Both the position numbers and the translations under genes were made by a program. Positions 60,534 to 64,000 of a stretch of DNA of 64,000 nt are shown one piece after another (positions within the stretch are counted from its first letter, which is position 1; each line of letters begins with the position of its first letter). Under the pieces are notes generated by a model. The model ran no database searches. It was not told the origin of the DNA and worked only from the letters and a program-made list of their open reading frames with translations. Source of the stretch: Candidatus Saccharimonadota bacterium (GTDB lineage Bacteria; Patescibacteriota; Saccharimonadia; Saccharimonadales; UBA4665); assembly GCA_028286245.1 (NCBI GenBank), contig JAQBRY010000004.1:186001-250000 (forward strand), in the 5' to 3' direction.

Positions 60534-60592
60534 AAAAATATCCTATCTGCCTAGTACTGAGCGGAAAGGATATTTAATAAAGTTCAAATATC
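60534..60592 (-). promoter_or_regulatory. expression platform of the SAM riboswitch (Shine-Dalgarno masking)
   Basis: In the RNA, AAATATCC (plus coordinates 60568-60575) can pair with upstream GATATTT (60586-60592) or with GGATATTT at 60536-60543, which contains part of the metE ribosome site AGGA. The two pairings exclude each other, a standard translation-control switch. Confidence 0.65.
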
Positions 60593-60690
60593 ATCCCTGC
60601 TCAAGGCGGGCTAGATGGAGCACCCACTTCCGACTTCTCGGTTGGGTTGCTGGCAGGTCACGGAGCTAGTTCTCTCGCTGCACTCTTTAT
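60593..60690 (-). ncRNA. SAM riboswitch aptamer (SAM-I/SAM-IV clan)
   Basis: Minus strand. The S-box core is recognisable: AAAGAG, then GCAG/CTGC and GAG/CTC pairings of P2, CGTGACCTGCCAGCAACC (equivalent to the ATGAAACCCGGCAACC-type core), a P3 hairpin ACCGAGAAGTCGGA and GGGTGCTCC (equivalent to GGTGCTAA). It is upstream of split metE and metK, the expected targets. Whether it is SAM-I or SAM-IV needs a covariance-model search. Confidence 0.85.
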
Positions 60691-60711
60691 ATTTAATTGT
60701 TAAGTACCCCC

Positions 60712-60740
60712 AGCATAGCAAGCTTAGGCCTCGGGCACAA
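60712..60740 (-). promoter_or_regulatory. promoter of the SAM-riboswitch operon
   Basis: Minus strand: TTGTGC (60740-60735), 17 bases ending in TGC, TATGCT (60717-60712). The transcript would begin some 15 bases before the aptamer. Confidence 0.6.
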
Positions 60741-60803
60741 GCGGTATCAGAATTCTTAATTCTGCTCACGCACTCACGCCCAAGAACAATACAGAGCGGG
60801 GTT

Positions 60804-60812
60804 TGCTATAAT
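60804..60812 (+). promoter_or_regulatory. extended -10 promoter of the antiporter gene
   Basis: TGC-TATAAT followed by AAGCATAATAAC; about 45 bases before ATG 60858. No Shine-Dalgarno is seen. Confidence 0.55.
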
Positions 60813-60857
60813 AAGCATAATAACTTTAGTATAAGAGCGCTTTTAAACAAAAACCGT

Positions 60858-62591
60858 ATGGATCAACCAATTTTTTACCAACTCGGCATCGTAATGGCGA
60901 TTGCTGCCGGCATCTCGCTGGTGGCAAAGCTGCTGCGCCAGCCCTTAATTATTGGCTACATTATTACCGGCTTTATCGTTGGCCCGGCGGCGCTTAGCGT
61001 CATACATAACCACGCTGCCTTTGAGTCTTTTAGCCAGATCGGCATCGCACTACTTCTCTTTATTATCGGGCTCGGGCTGAACGTGTCTATTATTAAGACC
61101 ACCGGCAAACCAGTGCTTACCGCCTTTATGAGCACCAACATCGTACTTGGCGGCGTGGCCTACCTGGTGGCACATCTGTTTGGCTTTAGTAAGGATGAGA
61201 GCATTATCATGGCGATTGCCCTGCTGTTTAGCAGTACCATCATTGTAGTAAAGTCGCTCAGCGATAAAAAGGAGCAGTCCCGGCTCTACGGGCAAATTGC
61301 CATCGGTATACTGCTTGCTCAAGATGTGCTTGCAACACTGTCGCTACTATATGTTTCGACGCATGGCCATGGTGACGCCAGCGGGTCCACAAACATTCTG
61401 GCATTGGCGGCAAAAGGCGTTGGTCTAGGACTCGGCCTAGCTCTAGTTGGCGGCTTGATTATGCCGCGTTTAAGTAAACTGTTTGCCAGCAGCCAGGAAC
61501 TCCTCTACATCTTTGCCTTGGCCTGGGTGTTTGGCATTGCCAGCCTATTTTCCTTATCTGGTTTTTCTATAGAGATCGGCGCGCTGTTTGCCGGTGTTTC
61601 GCTGGCCCACCTGCCCTATGCGCAGGCTATTGGCACCCGGCTAAAACTGCTGCGCGATTTCTTTATTGTGCTCTTTTTTATACAGCTCGGTTCGCATCTG
61701 GGGCTCAGCAATATTTCATCGGCCATAATCCCGGCGCTGGTGTTCTCTGCCCTGGCGCTGGTATCTAAGCCCCTGATTACCATGGCCAGCATGGGGCTGC
61801 TCGGCTACACCAAGCAGACCAGCTTCAAAACGGCTGTGCACCTGTCGCAGATCAGTGAGTTTTCTATTATTGTAGTGGTGCTGGCGCAGGCTAGTGGCAC
61901 CATCCACCGGGACCTGACCACTATTATTACGCTCACGGCCATCATTACCATTGCCGTTTCTACCTATCTTATGAAGTACGACGACGAGCTCTACCGCACC
62001 TTTAAAAAGCCCCTGGCCTTCTTTGAGCGTGCTACCACCAAACGCGAAGTCTCGGCGCTTGGCCACTACCCGCTGATTCTTATTGGTTACCACCAGGGCG
62101 GCTATAGTTTCGTGCAGACCTTCCGCGAAATGAAAAAGCGTTACGTGGTGATCGATTACGACCCGGAGGTTATAGAAATACTGGAACACCAGCATGTCAA
62201 TCACCTCTACGGTGATGCCACCGACACTGAATTACTCGATGAAATCGGCATTCACAAGTCTGAGCTTATTATTAGCACCATCGGCAGTGCCCGCACCAAC
62301 ACCATCCTGGCTGAATTTATATCTAGTGCAAACCCAGAGGCAATCTTTGTGTGCCACGCCAATACCCTCGACGACGCCGGCGCGCTCTACGATGCCGGCG
62401 CCTCCTACGTGATGCTGCCACAATTTATTGGCCACGAGCACATCAACCAGTTTATTAAGCGCAATGGCAGTGATAAGAACGCCTTTGCGCACTACAAGCA
62501 GCGCCACCTCCTGAGCCTTGGAAACATGGTGTCGCCGATGCCGCCGCGGGCCCACCATCCCCGCTTTCACGCTTCCAGCCTAAAAATATAG
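60858..62591 (+). CDS. Kef-type monovalent cation:proton antiporter with TrkA-N domain
   Basis: 577 residues from ATG 60858; the frame is open to 60615 but that part is riboswitch leader. Twelve or so hydrophobic helices (about 5-400) have CPA2 features: LIIGYIITGFIVGP (about 25-38), ALLLFIIGLGLN, GILLAQDVLA (the conserved Q-D) and FSIEIGALFAGVSL. The cytoplasmic C-terminal part has a nucleotide-binding TrkA-N/RCK fold: LILIGYHQGGYSFVQTF, YVVIDYDPEV and HLYGDATDTELL. It exchanges K+ or Na+ for H+. Confidence 0.93.
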   Translation: MDQPIFYQLGIVMAIAAGISLVAKLLRQPLIIGYIITGFIVGPAALSVIHNHAAFESFSQIGIALLLFIIGLGLNVSIIKTTGKPVLTAFMSTNIVLGGVAYLVAHLFGFSKDESIIMAIALLFSSTIIVVKSLSDKKEQSRLYGQIAIGILLAQDVLATLSLLYVSTHGHGDASGSTNILALAAKGVGLGLGLALVGGLIMPRLSKLFASSQELLYIFALAWVFGIASLFSLSGFSIEIGALFAGVSLAHLPYAQAIGTRLKLLRDFFIVLFFIQLGSHLGLSNISSAIIPALVFSALALVSKPLITMASMGLLGYTKQTSFKTAVHLSQISEFSIIVVVLAQASGTIHRDLTTIITLTAIITIAVSTYLMKYDDELYRTFKKPLAFFERATTKREVSALGHYPLILIGYHQGGYSFVQTFREMKKRYVVIDYDPEVIEILEHQHVNHLYGDATDTELLDEIGIHKSELIISTIGSARTNTILAEFISSANPEAIFVCHANTLDDAGALYDAGASYVMLPQFIGHEHINQFIKRNGSDKNAFAHYKQRHLLSLGNMVSPMPPRAHHPRFHASSLKI

Positions 62592-62611
62592 CCATCCGGT
62601 GCCCAGACTGC

Positions 62612-62640
62612 TTGGCAGTAGCCCCTAAACGCTGTATAAT
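62612..62640 (+). promoter_or_regulatory. tRNA-Gln promoter
   Basis: TTGGCA (62612-62617), exactly 17 bases, TATAAT (62635-62640), 22 bases before the tRNA. Confidence 0.85.
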
Positions 62641-62662
62641 CACCCCTTGTAGCGCTGGCCAA

Positions 62663-62737
62663 TGGGGATTCGCCAAGTGGTAAGGCACTGGTTTCTGGTA
62701 CCAGCATTCGGGGGTTCGAATCCCTCATCCCCAGCCA
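62663..62737 (+). tRNA. tRNA-Gln (CUG anticodon)
   Basis: Full cloverleaf, 75 bases including encoded CCA. The acceptor stem TGGGGAT pairs with ATCCCCA. The anticodon stem CTGGT/ACCAG holds a seven-base loop TTCTGGT with anticodon CTG. The T arm is GGGGG-TTCGAAT-CCCTC. U1-A72 is typical for tRNA-Gln. With GatCAB in the window it is presumably charged through Glu-tRNA(Gln). Confidence 0.96.
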
Positions 62738-62774
62738 AATAAATAAGGCCTGCGAAAGTAGGTCTTATTTATTT
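62737..62774 (+). terminator. tRNA-Gln terminator
   Basis: AAATAAATAAGGCCT and AGGTCTTATTTATTT form a 15-base stem with 14 matches around an eight-base loop; the right arm is U-rich. Confidence 0.75.
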
Positions 62775-62786
62775 GGTTTGGTGTGA

Positions 62787-62807
62787 GGGGGCCTAGAATC
62801 CCATGCC
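62787..62807 (+). repeat. degenerate copy of the tRNA-Gln T-arm/3' end
   Basis: GGGGG-CCTAG-AATCCC-AT-GCC resembles the T arm and 3' end of tRNA-Gln (GGGGG-TTCG-AATCCC-TCAT-CCCC). Likely an old attachment-site relic. Confidence 0.45.
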
Positions 62808-62895
62808 ACAGGCATTAGGGTTCGGTGGAGCGAGGACGCGCGCAGGAATTTATTCCGAGCACGCCGCAGCGGAGAAGCGTAATGAAGTGAAGCGC
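62808..62895. repeat. structured GC-rich stretch between tRNA-end copies
   Basis: No gene. It contains imperfect palindromes, including one centred on GGAATTTATTCC with GC-rich flanks, and GGCATTAGGGTT facing AATCCCATGCC. It may be another REP-like element, but does not share the GCGAGCCGTAC core. Confidence 0.4.
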
Positions 62896-62913
62896 ATCCC
62901 TCATCCCCAGCCA
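62896..62913 (+). repeat. exact 18-base copy of the tRNA-Gln 3' end (att-like)
   Basis: ATCCCTCATCCCCAGCCA is identical to 62720-62737, the last 18 bases of tRNA-Gln. Such duplications are left by site-specific integration at tRNA 3' ends. Confidence 0.8.
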
Positions 62914-62962
62914 GTTCAATTTGTATCTGTTATAAAACTTTAGGGCAAGTGAGACGTTAGAA
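62905..62962 (+). repeat. direct repeat, copy 1, flanking the hydrolase gene
   Basis: Starts with CCCCAGCCAGTTCA and continues through TATCTGTTATAAA to AAGTGAGACGTTA. Matches copy 2 at 63720-63776 over about 57 bases with scattered substitutions and small indels. Its first bases are the tRNA-Gln 3' end. Confidence 0.75.
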
Positions 62963-62965
62963 TTT

Positions 62966-63649
62966 TTAAGTGGTCTTGAGCCACTTATCAATTTCAGAGA
63001 CTACCATTTTCCTGTCCTTTTGTGAGGTAAGGCCATGGTTAGCATTGTCCAGTTCAACGAAATGCTTTGGTGATGTAACTTGCCGATAAAAGTCTTGAGA
63101 CTGCTTTATAAAAACGTATTTATCAACTTTGGAGTGAATTACTAATACAGGCACAGCAATCCTCTCTGGTTGTAATCTGCTTTTGTAGTAGAGTAGGATT
63201 TTTCTATACTTAGGAATTATTAAAGCTGCAACCCTAAACTTTATGTAAGTCTTACGATGTTCTTGTCCGACATCCCCTTGTCCAAAAAACCCGTTTAAAG
63301 TTATTAGTCGATTAATCCTTGATAACTGAATAGTCGCAATAGCTACTGTAAGCGCAGCAAAACTGCCTGCTAACAGTATCAATTCATTGTAATCTTTGAA
63401 GTGATTGACTATCTGAGCAACATCACCCACTTGGTGCTTAATATCAAACCCACCAGTGTTTTCTGAGAAGTTAAATGTAAATGTGTCATGACCCTTCTTA
63501 TTCAGGCCATGTGTAATAGCTATGATGGTCGGGTCTTTACTTGAACCTTGATAACCATGACATACAATAATAAGTTGCTTGCGAGAACTGGCATGACTCC
63601 ACTTTCCAGTGAGATTATTATTTGCCAGATTTACTGTCTCAAATTGCAT
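62966..63649 (-). CDS. alpha/beta hydrolase in an A/T-rich accessory segment
   Basis: 227 residues. IIVCHGYQGSSKDPTI (oxyanion region, about 27-42), nucleophile elbow LLAGSFAALTVA (Ser about 95; G-x-S-x-A type), acid VLVIHSKVDKYVF (Asp about 178) and LDNANHGLT (His about 206) form a full triad, as in dienelactone-hydrolase or acyl-peptidase-like enzymes. The codon use is clearly more A/T-rich than in neighbouring genes, which with the flanking direct repeats suggests horizontal gain. TAAACT is six bases before the ATG. Confidence 0.82.
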   Translation of the reverse strand: MQFETVNLANNNLTGKWSHASSRKQLIIVCHGYQGSSKDPTIIAITHGLNKKGHDTFTFNFSENTGGFDIKHQVGDVAQIVNHFKDYNELILLAGSFAALTVAIATIQLSRINRLITLNGFFGQGDVGQEHRKTYIKFRVAALIIPKYRKILLYYKSRLQPERIAVPVLVIHSKVDKYVFIKQSQDFYRQVTSPKHFVELDNANHGLTSQKDRKMVVSEIDKWLKTT

Positions 63650-63655
63650 ATTAAC

Positions 63656-63661
63656 AGTTTA
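63656..63661 (-). promoter_or_regulatory. leaderless-type -10 box of the accessory hydrolase
   Basis: TAAACT, six bases (GTTAAT), ATG on the minus strand. Confidence 0.45.
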
Positions 63662-63719
63662 ATCCAGATAGGAATAAAGTTCCAACCTAATACATAATAC
63701 TTCTAAACTCATCCACTAA

Positions 63720-63776
63720 CCCCAGCCAATTCAGTTGGTATCTGTTATAAATTACTGAGTAAGTGAACCGTTAAAA
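63720..63776 (+). repeat. direct repeat, copy 2, flanking the hydrolase gene
   Basis: CCCCAGCCAATTCAG...TATCTGTTATAAA...AAGTGAACCGTTA, matching copy 1 at 62905-62962. The A/T-rich stretch that follows, to 63880, has no gene and includes AGTGA-AATATC-TCACT, a possible operator palindrome. Confidence 0.75.
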
Positions 63777-63891
63777 CCACGGGTACTTCGAATACTTTTC
63801 TTGTAAATATTTTATGAGTATAGTGAAATATCTCACTGTATTATAAATATTAAATACTATGGTTAGAACATAAACTAACAAGGAGATTACT

Positions 63892-64000
63892 ATGGGTTCA
63901 GGCGGCGGAGCAGGATTTGGTGAAATAATGACGGGTGAAGCGCTTGTTGGCAGCGTCCAACCAGCAGCAAACATCGAAGAGCCAGCCTGTCTCGTGAATT
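63892..64000 (+). CDS. start of an unknown protein (runs off the right edge)
   Basis: Only 36 codons are visible: a Gly/Ala-rich start (MGSGGGAGFGEIM) followed by TGEALVGSVQPAANIEEPACLVN. AAGGAG six bases before the ATG makes the start convincing. No function can be proposed. Confidence 0.65.
   Translation, partial: MGSGGGAGFGEIMTGEALVGSVQPAANIEEPACLVN

Noticed and set aside
60615-60857. Upstream extension of the antiporter reading frame
   Set aside because: It lies antisense to the SAM riboswitch, and the first membrane helix begins only after ATG 60858.
1-64000. Alternative genetic code (UGA as Gly)
   Set aside because: Many genes end in TGA, including ATGA and GTGA overlaps with the next start, and no recognised protein needs read-through.
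1-64000. CRISPR arrays, IS elements or prophage genes
   Set aside because: No regularly spaced repeats, transposase, integrase or phage structural genes were seen.

Overview
The window reads as a compact, gene-dense bacterial chromosome of roughly even base composition. Several features point to a Patescibacteria/CPR genome, most likely a Saccharibacteria (TM7)-type organism: a two-gene transketolase, a gatC-gatA-gatB order with small extra genes inserted, many start/stop overlaps, and little beyond core metabolism. This assignment is inference; no rRNA is present. UGA is used as an ordinary stop (ATGA overlaps), so the UGA-glycine code of Absconditabacteria/Gracilibacteria is excluded. tRNA-Gln plus GatCAB fits the indirect Gln-tRNA charging route.

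Layout. 1-3535: gatC-gatA-(small membrane protein)-gatB, with gatB running off the left edge. 3674-8426: an alpha/beta hydrolase, uvrB, a LOG-like protein and an unknown protein. 8517-16376: a carbon cluster with a PfkB-type kinase, class II aldolase, split transketolase, rpe, rpiB, gapdh and ppa, mixed with small unknown genes. 16471-20823: GDPD, a flavin reductase, thioredoxin reductase, glutaredoxin and a membrane FKBP. 20883-28850: one long minus-strand operon, pheS-(small gene)-pheT-DUF2207-ABC exporter-NUDIX. 28971-35804: YajQ, a GH63-like hydrolase with a TrmB-like regulator, unknown genes, RmuC, a ZIP transporter and Mpg. 35801-42847: hydrolase, DUF475, DinB-like protein, MscS, DUF2130 and a DrrAB-type ABC pair. 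43012-48963: a three-gene cassette (MmeI-like methyltransferase, DEAH-family helicase, GIY-YIG nuclease) that looks like a defence or restriction system and is the most striking region. 49036-57298: VOC, unknowns, HIT, TypA, DEAD-box helicase and RarA. 57295-60720: metK and a split metE under a SAM riboswitch. 60858-64000: a Kef-type antiporter, then tRNA-Gln followed by an accessory segment made of repeated tRNA 3' ends.

Regulatory signals are unusually readable. At least thirteen genes have a TANNNT-like -10 box exactly six bases before the ATG, as expected for leaderless mRNAs; the others carry AAGGAG-type ribosome sites. Two long palindromic elements share a GCGAGCCGTAC/GTACGGTGA core and lie between a gene's stop and the next promoter. 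Three subunit pairs (GatA/GatB, the transketolase halves, PheS/PheT) are each separated by a small, translationally coupled gene of unknown function.

No CRISPR array, transposase, integrase or rRNA was seen. The only gene-free stretch longer than 300 bases is 60534-60857, which holds the SAM riboswitch leader and the divergent promoters for metE and the antiporter.
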